Below, one piece after another: positions 16,121 to 26,000 of a stretch of 64,000 nt of DNA. Source of the DNA: Hymenobacter metallicola. GTDB taxonomy: Bacteria > Bacteroidota > Bacteroidia > Cytophagales > Hymenobacteraceae. The translations under genes were made by a program, and so were the position numbers. Below the pieces are notes generated by a model. It was given only the letters and a program-made list of their open reading frames with translations, was not told the DNA's origin and searched no databases. The number at the start of each line of letters is the position of its first letter. Position 1 is the first letter of the stretch. The stretch lies in assembly GCF_004745645.1 (NCBI RefSeq), contig NZ_SRMB01000005.1, forward strand, positions 186,001-250,000, read 5' to 3'.

Positions 16121-19100
16121 TTAGAAAACAACATTTAAACCGCCCGTGAACACACGCTGCTGTGGGTTGCTGTTGTAATCGACACCGCCTTGCTGGTTGA
16201 CAATCGTGTTGTCTGTTGAGTTGGCATTGGAGTTAACCTCGGGGTCAACACCTTTGTAGCCCGTAATGGTTGCAATGTTCTGAGCTTGTACGAAGAGGCG
16301 TACGCGGCTCAAGCTAACTACGCTGGTATAACGCTGGGGCAGGGTATAACCCAGGGTCACGTTCTGCAGACGGATGAAGTCACCCTTCTCCACGAAGCGG
16401 GTCAGTGCGTTGTTTTCCTGGTTGATGAAAGCACCATTACCCTGAACAACTTTGGGGGTGTTGGTGATATCACCTTCCTTCTGCCAACGGTCCAGGATTT
16501 CGGTCGAGTTGTTCACAAAGTCCATGCGCAGCAGCTGCTGACGGCTCTGGTTGAAAATCTTGTTGCCACCGCTGTAGCGCAAGAATACGTCCAGATCAAA
16601 GCCTTTGAAGGTAACCGTGTTCGACAGACCACCGAAGTACTTAGGGTTGGTCTGGCCCAGGATGAACTTGTCGCTCGTAGCCAAGGGAGCCGTGGCTACC
16701 AGAGCTGCGCCCGGGTTGTTGGGGTCGTAGAGGTAATAAGCACTCTGACGGGCACCACGGTCGGTGCTGGCCTGAATCAGCGTACCGTTGCCACGACGGT
16801 AGATAGGGTAGCCGTTAGCAGAGTTTACACCCTGGTAGTCGTAGCCGTACAGAGCGCCGATAGATTCGCCCACGCGGGTGATGTTGTAGGGAGCAACGAT
16901 GTCTTCGTTGTTGCTCAGGGCCGTCACCTTGTTCTTGTTGGTCGAGAAGTTGAAGCTGGTCGACCACGTGAAGTTCTCCTTCTGGATATTCTGCGTGTTG
17001 ATGCTTACCTCGAAGCCTTTGTTGTAGAGCGAGCCTACGTTAGCACGGTACGTGCTGTTGCCGGGTACACCCAACGAAAGAGGCGTTCTAACGCGTAGGA
17101 TAGCACCATCAATGTTGTTTTCGTAGTAGTCCATTACCACGTTGATGCGGCCATTCAGGAAGCCCAGGTCAATACCGAAGTCGGTTTTCTTGGAAGTTTC
17201 CCACTTCAACCGGTCGTTGCCAAACTGAGTATAGGCAAGACCGTTTTGCGAGCCGTATTTGCCAGCGCCATAGAGGCCAATGTAGGGGTACTGGTCGGAG
17301 ATGGCACCACCCAGGTCGGTGTTACCTACCTGAGCGTAGCTACCACGCAGCTTAAATTCACTCCAGAAAGAAGTCAGGCCCGAGCTTTTGAAGAAAGGTT
17401 CTTCCGATACACGCCAGCCCAAGGAACCACCGGGGAAGTAACCCAGACGGGTAGCTGGGGGCAGTTTCGACAGTTTATCAGCCCGTAGGGTGGCGCTGAT
17501 CAGGTAGCGGTCTTTGAAGGAGTAGTTCAAACGGCCGAAGTACGATGCCAGACCGTTTTCGCTGTTACCACCGAAGATGGTGGGAGTAGACAGTGTGTTA
17601 GAAACGATACCATTCGGACCCAGAGCACGGTCCGACAGGCCCGTACCGTTAGCCTGGTAGAAGTAGTCGCTGGTCTTCTGGAATTCCGTACCGATTACAG
17701 CATTGATCTTGTGAACATCAGCGAAGGTCGTGCTATAGCTAGCCGTGTTTGCCAGGTTCCACCGAACGGAAGGACCGAAGCTCTGGAAAACCGAGCCGTT
17801 TACGCCACGGCCGTCACCAGCGCGCGGATCAAGGTACTGGAAGTCGTCGTTCATCTGGGTGTCCGTACCAATCTGTGAGCGGAGGCGCAGGCCCGTTACG
17901 GGTTCAACTTCCAGGTAGGTGTTGCCCAGGATACGGTAACCGATGGAACGGTAGATGTTGTTCTCGAGCGGGAAGATGATGTTCGTGTAAGCGAAGGAAA
18001 TACCGGTGGCATTGTTTCCTTGGCCGATAGCGCCACCAGCATCCTGGTAAGGCGTGCCATCGGGGTTACGAGCGGGTACGTTGGGGAACAACGACAAAGC
18101 GTTGGTTACGTTACCCGACAGGGCGTTGGGGCTGGTGTTCAGGCCCAGGGTTTGGGTTCTGCTCAAGCCGAGGTTCATGCCTACGCGCAGCCACTTTTTT
18201 ACTTCCGTATCAACGTTGGAGCGGAAGGTGAAGCGCTGTAAGGAGTTCTGTTTTACAACGCCATCCTGGTCGGTATAACCGGCCGAGAAGTAGAAGTTAG
18301 TTTTGTCGCTGGCACCCGAAACCGAAACCACGTGGTTTTGCTGGAAACCCGTGCGGAAAATTTCATCCTGCCAGTCGGTGCTTACTAGGTTACCGTTGGC
18401 GTCATAGAAAGGCGCGGCGAGCGGAGTCGTAATAGGAGCCGTGGTGGCGTTACGCTGCTTCTCGTTGCTGATGGTAATGAAGTCCTGAGCTCCGAGCACT
18501 TCGTAGCGCTTCAGGGTTTGAGCAACACCAAAATAGGTGTCGTAAGAAACCGACGTACGCCCGAGCTTACCTTTCTTGGTGGTAATCAGAATTACGCCGT
18601 TGGCAGCCCGCGAACCGTAAATAGCAGTCGAAGAGCCGTCTTTCAGAACTTCGTACGACTCAATGTCAGCGGGGTTGATGTCGGCCAGGGCGTTCGAGAA
18701 GCCTGCGCCCAATGCGCTGGTGTTACCCGTGAAAATAGGCTGACCATCCACCACAATCAGGGGCGAAGTACCCGAGGAAATCGAGTTGGTACCCCGGATC
18801 TGAATGCGGGGCTGCTGGCCTAGCAAGCCCGAGGGAGCCTGTACCTGCACACCGGCCGCACGACCAGCCAGCTGCTGGGCAAAGCTCGGAGTAGCTAAGT
18901 TGGCAACAGCTTCGCCCTGTACGGAAGCAATAGAGCCCGTTACATCCCGACGCTCCTGCGTACCATAACCAGTTACTACTACTTCACTCAGCGTTTTGCT
19001 GTCAACTGCTAAGCCAATATTTACCTGATCCTCCGTACCAATAGCACGTTCGGTCTGGATATACCCGATGGAGCTGAAAATCAACGTGCCGCCAGCCGAT

Positions 19101-19297
19101 GGCACACTCAGCGCATACGTGCCATCCGAATTCGTTGATACTCCATTGGAAGTGCCCTTCAACAGAACCGTAACCCCAGGCAGGCCTTCACCTGTCTGAC
19201 GGTCTGTTACCCGCCCGGAGATATTCCGGTTCTGGGCTGTCACCTGTTGTAATAAGGTGAACATGAGCAAAAGACTCATGAATAGAATTTTTTTCAT
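16121..19297 (-). CDS. SusC/RagA family TonB-linked outer membrane protein
   Basis: 1058 aa. Signal peptide (ends TAQ), a carboxypeptidase-regulatory-like domain (about 24-105: ISGRVTDRQTGEGLPGVTV), a TonB plug (about 115-230: ETVVVTGYG-like LSEVVVTGYGTQERRDVTG, SPLIVVDGQP, VLKDGSSTAIYGSRAANGVI) and a 22-strand barrel ending in the terminal strand TGGLNVVF. It imports large nutrients with SusD using TonB energy. The N-terminus closely resembles that of the second SusC in this window (residues 1-75), so the two are paralogues. The upstream 667 bases are gene-free; no consensus promoter was found there. Confidence 0.95.
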   Translation of the reverse strand: MKKILFMSLLLMFTLLQQVTAQNRNISGRVTDRQTGEGLPGVTVLLKGTSNGVSTNSDGTYALSVPSAGGTLIFSSIGYIQTERAIGTEDQVNIGLAVDSKTLSEVVVTGYGTQERRDVTGSIASVQGEAVANLATPSFAQQLAGRAAGVQVQAPSGLLGQQPRIQIRGTNSISSGTSPLIVVDGQPIFTGNTSALGAGFSNALADINPADIESYEVLKDGSSTAIYGSRAANGVILITTKKGKLGRTSVSYDTYFGVAQTLKRYEVLGAQDFITISNEKQRNATTAPITTPLAAPFYDANGNLVSTDWQDEIFRTGFQQNHVVSVSGASDKTNFYFSAGYTDQDGVVKQNSLQRFTFRSNVDTEVKKWLRVGMNLGLSRTQTLGLNTSPNALSGNVTNALSLFPNVPARNPDGTPYQDAGGAIGQGNNATGISFAYTNIIFPLENNIYRSIGYRILGNTYLEVEPVTGLRLRSQIGTDTQMNDDFQYLDPRAGDGRGVNGSVFQSFGPSVRWNLANTASYSTTFADVHKINAVIGTEFQKTSDYFYQANGTGLSDRALGPNGIVSNTLSTPTIFGGNSENGLASYFGRLNYSFKDRYLISATLRADKLSKLPPATRLGYFPGGSLGWRVSEEPFFKSSGLTSFWSEFKLRGSYAQVGNTDLGGAISDQYPYIGLYGAGKYGSQNGLAYTQFGNDRLKWETSKKTDFGIDLGFLNGRINVVMDYYENNIDGAILRVRTPLSLGVPGNSTYRANVGSLYNKGFEVSINTQNIQKENFTWSTSFNFSTNKNKVTALSNNEDIVAPYNITRVGESIGALYGYDYQGVNSANGYPIYRRGNGTLIQASTDRGARQSAYYLYDPNNPGAALVATAPLATSDKFILGQTNPKYFGGLSNTVTFKGFDLDVFLRYSGGNKIFNQSRQQLLRMDFVNNSTEILDRWQKEGDITNTPKVVQGNGAFINQENNALTRFVEKGDFIRLQNVTLGYTLPQRYTSVVSLSRVRLFVQAQNIATITGYKGVDPEVNSNANSTDNTIVNQQGGVDYNSNPQQRVFTGGLNVVF

Positions 19298-19964
19298 GCA
19301 GAAAAAAGTTTGGGTTGGAATATTAGGCGGGGCGAAAGGACCGCTTTAGCTCCTTAAAAATAGGTATAGTTGACTTAAACCTAATCTTCGTTACTGTTTA
19401 TTTTTACCGTATTGTCAGCGAATACCTCGTAGAGCTTGCCAATTCCGAGGTTAATAGGCGCTTTTTGTATAAAGTCTTTAATTTGGTTTTAATAAAAACT
19501 ATAACTATTTTGATAATTTATTTTTATAAATATTGTGTGTTGTCTCTGACTAATAATTATTAAAAGATCAACTATCAGTATATCATCTTTGCCTGATATT
19601 GGCTGATTAAAATGATAAGGTATTGTGTTTCTTGGCTTGTTCAAGAGAAGACATGACTTCTATAGTCCGCAATCAAGAGCGAAAGCAGGAAGATGGGCGG
19701 GCGGTGCCGATAAAGATGGTTTAGGTATGTTCTTACTGTAAGCCCTACGCCGCCGCCACATCAGGCCAGGGTAATCTGCTGATGCGCAAGTGCGATATGA
19801 GTTGATAGATATGGCGCTTAATTGGGAATAGTTCTTTCTGTTAGTGCTCTAGGTTTTTATCTCAAAGGCACGGGCCTAGAGGTAAATAACTACAAAGGCA
19901 CCGTAGCAACGTCATCATCTACGCCGCTACGGTGCCTTTGCACTCTGATATCTGAAAGAACTAG
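19298..19964. other. Gene-free AT-rich stretch upstream of SusC
   Basis: 667 bases without a supportable gene. The section 19490-19620 is strikingly AT-rich; 19680-19790 returns to higher GC. It must contain the promoter of the SusCD operon on the minus strand, yet no TAnnTTTG box with a -33 partner was found; the nearest is TAGGTTTA at about 19376-19383. The hairpin at 19893-19940 belongs to the next gene. Confidence 0.6.
19893..19940 (-). terminator. Hairpin after the cytochrome/monooxygenase gene
   Basis: Perfect 15-bp stem CAAAGGCACCGTAGC (19893-19907) with its complement at 19926-19940 and an 18-base loop, 25 bases beyond the stop on the minus strand. There is no strong T tract. The octamer AAAGGCAC recurs at 19864. 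Confidence 0.6.
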
Positions 19965-21275
19965 TTATATTTTCTTATTCTCATCTCCTGCTTGATAAGG
20001 AAGATAAAGCATGATGAGGTTAAGCATTTCACTGCGAGTTTCCATAAGGTCTTGCGAAATAACCATACGAGGAGGACTGAATGGGTTATTTGGATTATTA
20101 GCAGTGTTGTCATAAACTCCTTCTACCATAATCACTGAGCCTTTTGGCAAATGCTGCATTTGGCGGAATCGGTAAGCTTCCTGCCAACGAAAGTCCCACT
20201 CTGGAATATTGATAAGGTTGATCTGCTTGCCATCGGTAGTAGTAGCCCATGCTTTGAATGATTTGCCGAGCAAATGCATGTGGGGCCATACATACAACAG
20301 AGACAGATCCTGAGCTACTTCCAAACGTATGCGAAACTTCTTGACGCTATCAGCCGGAATGATAAGGGGCGGATCAATTTTGCCAATGCCCGCGGAACCC
20401 AAGCTTACGGATTGAATTTCGCGTTTGATAGGGTTTTTGGTGAAGTGAATCTTGACCTGCGACCAGTCCGCCGTATCAATGGCCGAAGGACCGTAGTGCA
20501 CTGTCAGGAGGATAACCCCGCGCTTAGGCATTGTAAAGCCAACACCAGCAGGGAAGGTCTGCGTTGTGCTACCCGGAATCCAGCCGCCATAGTAGGCTAC
20601 CTCTTTCATGAGAGGCTGAAACTCCCGCATGTTACTCAAGAATTGGTCTGAAACCACATAGTCGCTGCCTTTGTAAATATCAATTTCAGGCCCGACCTTC
20701 TGCACCGCATAGTTGACATGGTGCAGGAGCCGACGGTTGTTGGGAGCAAACTCAATGGCCTGTACTGCTCTTTCAGCCGGCAGCTCGAAGGGGATTTTGA
20801 ACAATACAAAATTTTCGTTGCCGTCTCCTTTGATCCGAAAGGCCTGCTTAGGCTTGAGCACCAGATCAGGACTACCTAAGTTGACCCCAGCTGCCGCCAC
20901 TGGAACGGGCGCTTTTTTGTCAGGACCCTTCAACGCGCCGGTTCCCGCCCACGTCTTGATGAGCTGAATTTGCTCATCGGTCAATTGGCGTTCATTAGCA
21001 AAGGAGACGTAGTGGGGATCAGCCTTCCATGGCGGCATATACCGGGTTTCGGTAACATGCTGAATAGTCTTTGCCCGGCGAGCTACATCCGGATAAGTCA
21101 GCAGAGAGAAAGGTGCGGCCCCGGCTGGTTTATGACAAACGACACAGTTGGCAGCTATAATAGGGGCAATATGCTCAGTATAGGTTACCGGCCGCGCCGA
21201 CTGCGCCATGCCATCCCTTGCTACGAGTGTAAACAGTAAGGCAAATACACCAAAACCTGTTGTCAAGCGCGACAT
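19965..21275 (-). CDS. Cytochrome c fused to a copper type II (PHM-like) monooxygenase fold
   Basis: 436 aa from the ATG at 21275; a longer start at 21314 adds 13 residues before the signal peptide. After the signal peptide (ends GMAQ) comes a c-type heme motif CVVCH at 44-48. The rest resembles peptidylglycine alpha-hydroxylating monooxygenase: His pair LLHHVNYA (185-186), TVHYG (His260), PHMHLLGK (His332, His334) and SEMLNLIMLY (Met417). These match the CuA (HH, H) and CuB (HxH, M) ligands, so the copper sites look complete. It is probably periplasmic; electrons may pass from heme to copper. The substrate is unknown. It lies between two SusCD pairs. Confidence 0.8.
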   Translation of the reverse strand: MSRLTTGFGVFALLFTLVARDGMAQSARPVTYTEHIAPIIAANCVVCHKPAGAAPFSLLTYPDVARRAKTIQHVTETRYMPPWKADPHYVSFANERQLTDEQIQLIKTWAGTGALKGPDKKAPVPVAAAGVNLGSPDLVLKPKQAFRIKGDGNENFVLFKIPFELPAERAVQAIEFAPNNRRLLHHVNYAVQKVGPEIDIYKGSDYVVSDQFLSNMREFQPLMKEVAYYGGWIPGSTTQTFPAGVGFTMPKRGVILLTVHYGPSAIDTADWSQVKIHFTKNPIKREIQSVSLGSAGIGKIDPPLIIPADSVKKFRIRLEVAQDLSLLYVWPHMHLLGKSFKAWATTTDGKQINLINIPEWDFRWQEAYRFRQMQHLPKGSVIMVEGVYDNTANNPNNPFSPPRMVISQDLMETRSEMLNLIMLYLPYQAGDENKKI

Positions 21276-21364
21276 TGGTAAAACATTGAGTGAAAGAGGA
21301 GAGTAGCTTAGCACAAGTACAATCTTGGTGGAAGGTCAGTTCTTCACAATGGCGAAGACTATTC

Positions 21365-21372
21365 CAAAGATA
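21365..21372 (-). promoter_or_regulatory. -7 box TATCTTTG for the cytochrome/monooxygenase gene
   Basis: Perfect TAnnTTTG on the minus strand, 89 bases before the ATG at 21275, just beyond the terminator at 21428-21461. No -33 partner at 19-21 bases. Confidence 0.4.
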
Positions 21373-21427
21373 CCTATTGTTCGGCTTGTAACAGGACGAA
21401 GCTTACTCGGTAGCTGGTAGGTACAAT

Positions 21428-21461
21428 AAAAAAAGCTCTCCATTTCTGGAGAGCTTTTTTT
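21428..21461 (-). terminator. Terminator after the second SusD gene
   Basis: Perfect stem: A7-GCTCTCCA, loop TTTC, TGGAGAGC-T7. It starts 20 bases beyond the stop at 21482 and separates this SusCD operon from the cytochrome gene. Confidence 0.9.
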
Positions 21462-21481
21462 ATTGTACTCGAAGCAGTGGA

Positions 21482-22975
21482 TTAGAACTTATCCCACCAC
21501 AGCTTGGTAGAAATTACGTCAGCACCCTGACGAGCTACTGCTTCAGCACGGCTAGCCGCGTTTACAGACTGCTCGTTGGTGGGGTAGCGGAAACGTACTG
21601 GGAACTTGCCAGCAGCAGCAGCAGCAGGCGACTTCGCAGGGCTCAGGCGAGGATAGTCAAGACGGCGGAATTCCGACCACGCCTCAACACCCTGACCATA
21701 GAGGGCAATCCATTTCTGGGTACCGATAACTTCGCGGTAGTTAGCTGCCGTGATAGTCCGGTTAACAGAGGGCTGAGCCAAGTAAGCCGTTACGCCAGCA
21801 GCATCAATGCCGTACTGACCTAATGAAGCACGGATAGCATTGCGGTATTCAGCCGACGCATCACCAGTGATATAACCACGGGCAATAGCCTCTGCTTTAA
21901 AGAACAATACTTCAGCATACGTCATCAGCACGCCAGGAGCTTCCGCCGAGGTAAAGTAGCTACCTACTTTCGAGCTGCTGCACAACGAGCCGAAGGCGTT
22001 AGCATTGGCAGTAGTCAAGCCGTTAGGAATGCCACGGTACAAGCCCGTAGAGTCTGGACCGGCGAAGTTACCTGTCTTCGGACCAGCGCATTCAGCTGGG
22101 TTAGCGTAGATAGGCAGACGGGGGTCATTCAGACGCGACAGTACAGTCGTGAGAGAACGGCTTACGCGGTGGTCATCACGGGTCAGACGGTTCTCATAAA
22201 TAGGGTTCGTGTTAGGCGTAGCAGCCAAGAACACAAACTCAGCATTGTCAGCGTTATTGCGGAACAGGGGCGTAGTACCGTTCAGCAGCTCGGCTACTTC
22301 CGTGCGGGTCAGGGCTTCATTGGCATCCGAGATGCGCATGGCCAGACGCAGACGTAGTGAGTTAGCGAAACGCTTCCAATGGTCCATGTCGCCTCCATAG
22401 ATGATATCACCACCTACAGATGAACCCGAGGCGTCAACAAGGGAGCTAGCACGCTTCAAATCAGCGAGCAGACCTTTGTACACATCTTCCTGACGGTCAT
22501 ACTTAGGCGTAATGATGTTCTCCTGCAGACGCAAGGCTTGGCTGTAAGGAATGTCACCGTACACATCGGTCAGCACCGAGAAGAAGTAGCTGCGCATGAT
22601 CAATCCTACTGCTTGCAGATTCGGATTGTTGGTTGTTTCCCCCTGCTTTACCAGGTAGTTGAAGTCCTGCAGGCCGTTTGCGTAGAAGCCATCCCAGATG
22701 CTCTGGTACGAACCATCACGGAACTGGTAACGGTCTTCTTCGGTGTACTGAGCTTTAGCCCAGTGCTGTACGATAAGCAAGCCGCCGTCCTGATTCACAG
22801 GTATATCGAACAAACGGTAAACGTTCGAACGCTGCGCATTGGTCAATACGTAAGCTGGGTTCCCAACAGTAGCGTTGTTAGGGTTGGTACCAATTGCATC
22901 CAGCCCTTTTTCGCAAGCCCCCAAGGCCAGCGCAAAAGGCAATACCAGTGCAAGTTTGCGGTATCTTGTAAACAT
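21482..22975 (-). CDS. SusD/RagB family lipoprotein, SusD-like_2 type
   Basis: 497 aa. Lipobox LGAC with Cys21. The start GLDAIGTNPNNATV and the segment QHWAKAQYTEEDRYQF belong to the SusD-like_2 group, distinct from the RagB/SusD gene at 14455. Later TYAEVLFFKAEAIARG and KWIALYGQGVEAWSEFRR are family signatures. It lies 60 bases downstream of its SusC partner on the same strand. The substrate is unknown; many SusD-like_2 pairs are found near peptide or unknown uptake loci. Confidence 0.92.
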   Translation of the reverse strand: MFTRYRKLALVLPFALALGACEKGLDAIGTNPNNATVGNPAYVLTNAQRSNVYRLFDIPVNQDGGLLIVQHWAKAQYTEEDRYQFRDGSYQSIWDGFYANGLQDFNYLVKQGETTNNPNLQAVGLIMRSYFFSVLTDVYGDIPYSQALRLQENIITPKYDRQEDVYKGLLADLKRASSLVDASGSSVGGDIIYGGDMDHWKRFANSLRLRLAMRISDANEALTRTEVAELLNGTTPLFRNNADNAEFVFLAATPNTNPIYENRLTRDDHRVSRSLTTVLSRLNDPRLPIYANPAECAGPKTGNFAGPDSTGLYRGIPNGLTTANANAFGSLCSSSKVGSYFTSAEAPGVLMTYAEVLFFKAEAIARGYITGDASAEYRNAIRASLGQYGIDAAGVTAYLAQPSVNRTITAANYREVIGTQKWIALYGQGVEAWSEFRRLDYPRLSPAKSPAAAAAGKFPVRFRYPTNEQSVNAASRAEAVARQGADVISTKLWWDKF

Positions 22976-23035
22976 GATGTGAGAGTTAAGAAGGAGGGTA
23001 AAAGGGCCACCGGGAAACCGGTGGCTCTCTAAACA

Positions 23036-26000
23036 TTACAGCGTCACGTTGATGTTGAAGCCGAGGCTACGAACCGAAGGAATCTGAGTCGATTCCAGAC
23101 CCTGAGCGTTACCATTGTTGAACGAAGTCTCGGGGTCGAGACCCATAGCGTTCGACTTGATCAGCCACAGGTTACGACCTACGAAAGAAACGCCAACACC
23201 TTTTACGAAGGTTCCTTCAATGAGAGATTTTGGGAGCTGGTAGCCGAAGCGTACTTCACGCAGTTTTACGAAAGAAGCGTCGAGTACCGAGCCTTCACGA
23301 CCAGCGATGTAGCCGTAAGCTTTATAGTAGTCTTCAGCCGTGGCACGCACGTCATTCGGACGGAAGCTGCCGTCAGCGTTACGCAGTACGCCAGCAGCTA
23401 CCAGGCCGCCTTCGCGACCTTCGAGCGTGTTAGCCAGCGAGCCAGCGTAAGTACCCCACATCACAGTTTCGCTCTGGAACTCGCCGCCCTGACGGGTGTC
23501 AATAGTGAAGCTCAGTTCCATGCCTTTGTAACCGAAACGGTTGGTGATACCACCGATCCAGTCGGGAGTAGCGTAGCCGAGAGTGCGACGAGTTGGATCT
23601 GCCTGGGGCAGGCCGTTAGCATCAAGGATTAGCTGACCCGCATACTGTCCATCAGGAACTTTGAGGAAGCCGGTAGCGAAGATAGCACCGTAACGCTCAC
23701 CTACGCGAGCTTCAATGTTAGTATTGAAGCCAGACGAACCGATTACAAAGTTCTTGATCAGGCCTTCGTCGTCGAATTTCACTACACGGTTGCGGTTAGC
23801 GGCGAAGTTAGCAGTGATGTTCCACTGGAAGGGACTCTCAGCAGCAAAGGGTGCAACCGTCAGGATAGCTTCGATACCCTGGTTTGTAACTTCACCAGCG
23901 TTCAATACTTTGGAAGTATAGCCAGCCGAAGCAGAAGTCAGTACGGTGATGATCTGGTCAGTGGTAACGGTTTTGTAACCCGTTACATCCAAACCAATCC
24001 GGTCTTTCAGAAAACGTACTTCGACACCAGCCTCATAAGAAGCAGTGTTCTCAGGCTTCAGGTTTGGGTTGTACGAAGTGTTGAAGATCGTCTGTACGGG
24101 GTCTGTTCCGAAAGCAGTTCCACCCGTGAAGATATCCTGAGTTTGGTATGCGAAGGTGCCGTCGTTACCAGCATTAGCGATACCAGCACGAATCTTAGCA
24201 AATGACAAAGGAGAGTCTGTAATGCCGAAGGCATCCGTCAGAACCACCGAAGCGTCTACCGAGCCATAGCCGAACGAGCGGGCATTAGCGGGCAGGTTAG
24301 AAGACCAGTCATTTCGGTAGGAGCCACCTAGGAAGGCCCAGTTCTTATAGCCAATACGCCCCGAGCCGTATACGCTATTCACGCGACGGTTCTGAACGGG
24401 GTTCAGGATGCCACCGTTGTTGCTGTTGGAAGTGCCGAAGTTGTTGCCGGTTACCAGCGGAGAAGCCGAGTTGCCGAGCGTGAACAGGCCAGGGACAGCC
24501 AATTCAGGAGCAGCAATCTGGCTGCGGTCCAATTCTGCGTCACGACGGTTAGCGCCGAGCAGTACGTCCAAATTGATGTCTTCGGTCAGGTTACGGTTAG
24601 CCGTAGCTAGGAATTCCGTGTTGCGCTCCAATACGCGGATGCGCTCTTCAGTGTAGTCATCCTGGACGTCGTTGCTGATCGTTTCAATTGGCACACGACG
24701 CTGGTTGAACTGATTGTAAATGTCGTTCGTGGTACGAGCAGTCAGATTCAGCCAATCGGTCAGAGCGTAGGTTAGGGTCAGGTTACCGATGATACGGTCA
24801 CGCTGGTCATCATTGGTGGCTTCGCCTAGTACGAAGTACGGGTTGTTATGGTAGTTAGAGTTCCAGTTGTAGTTGCGCTGGCCACTCTCATAGTAGTTCT
24901 TCAGGTCACGTACATCAACCTGACGGCCATACCACGTGTAGAGTTGCTGCATTACGTTCAACTCATCGTAGCCTTGGCCAGGACGACGACCACGGGTTTC
25001 CGAGTAGTTGATGTTGGTGCTAACCTTGAACTTGCTTGTGATGTCAGCACCACCGTTCACGTTTACCGTATTACGACGCAGGTAGGTGTTGTACAGGATA
25101 CCTTTGCTGTCGAGGTTGGTGAACGATACACGAACACCTGCTTTCTCGTTACCACCGCTAACAGCGATGTTGTTGGTCAGCGTACGGCCGGTTTCGAAGA
25201 AGTGCTTCTTCAGGTTGTCTTTGCCGGGGCCTACCCAAGGAGTAGCCTGGCGCACACCATTTACTACGGGCGAATTGTACTGGGGAATCAACTGACCGTT
25301 AAAACGAGGACCCCAGCTTTCGTCGCTACCATCGTTTACACCCGAGCCTTGGCCATCAACATACGAGAATTCGCCGTTGTTGCCTTGGCCGTATTCGTTC
25401 TGCAGATCAGGTATAGTCAGAGCACTTTCAAATGAAGTCGTGCTGTTCAGCGAGATACCCAGGCCACGAGCTTTGCGGCCCGATTTGGTCGTAATAACTA
25501 CCACACCGTTAGAGCCACGTACACCGTACAGGGCAGTAGCATTTGCGCCCTTCAGTACCGTCATCGACTCGATGTCGTCTGGGTTCAAGTCCGAAGCAGC
25601 GTTGCCGTAGTCAATGCCGCCACCTGCACCGGAGTTAGAGAAGCTAGAGTTGTCAATCGGTTGACCGTCAATCACGAACAGAGGCTGGTTGTTGCCTTGT
25701 ACTGATTTAGGACCACGGATTACGATACGCGACGAGCTACCGGCAGCACCGGTGCTGTTCGAAATCTGCACACCAGCTACACGACCGGCCAACGAGTTAA
25801 CTACGTTGGTTTCACGAGCTTGGGTCAGTTCAGCGCCCTGTACGTCTTGTACAGCGTAACCGAGGCTTTTCTTCTGCTCTTCGCGGCCCAGAGCTGTTAC
25901 TACTACCTCGCCAAGTTGCTTGGTGTCAGCGCTCAGACCGATATCGATAGTGGAAGCGGTACCAATAGGACGGTCAACCGAAACGTAACCGATAGAGGTA

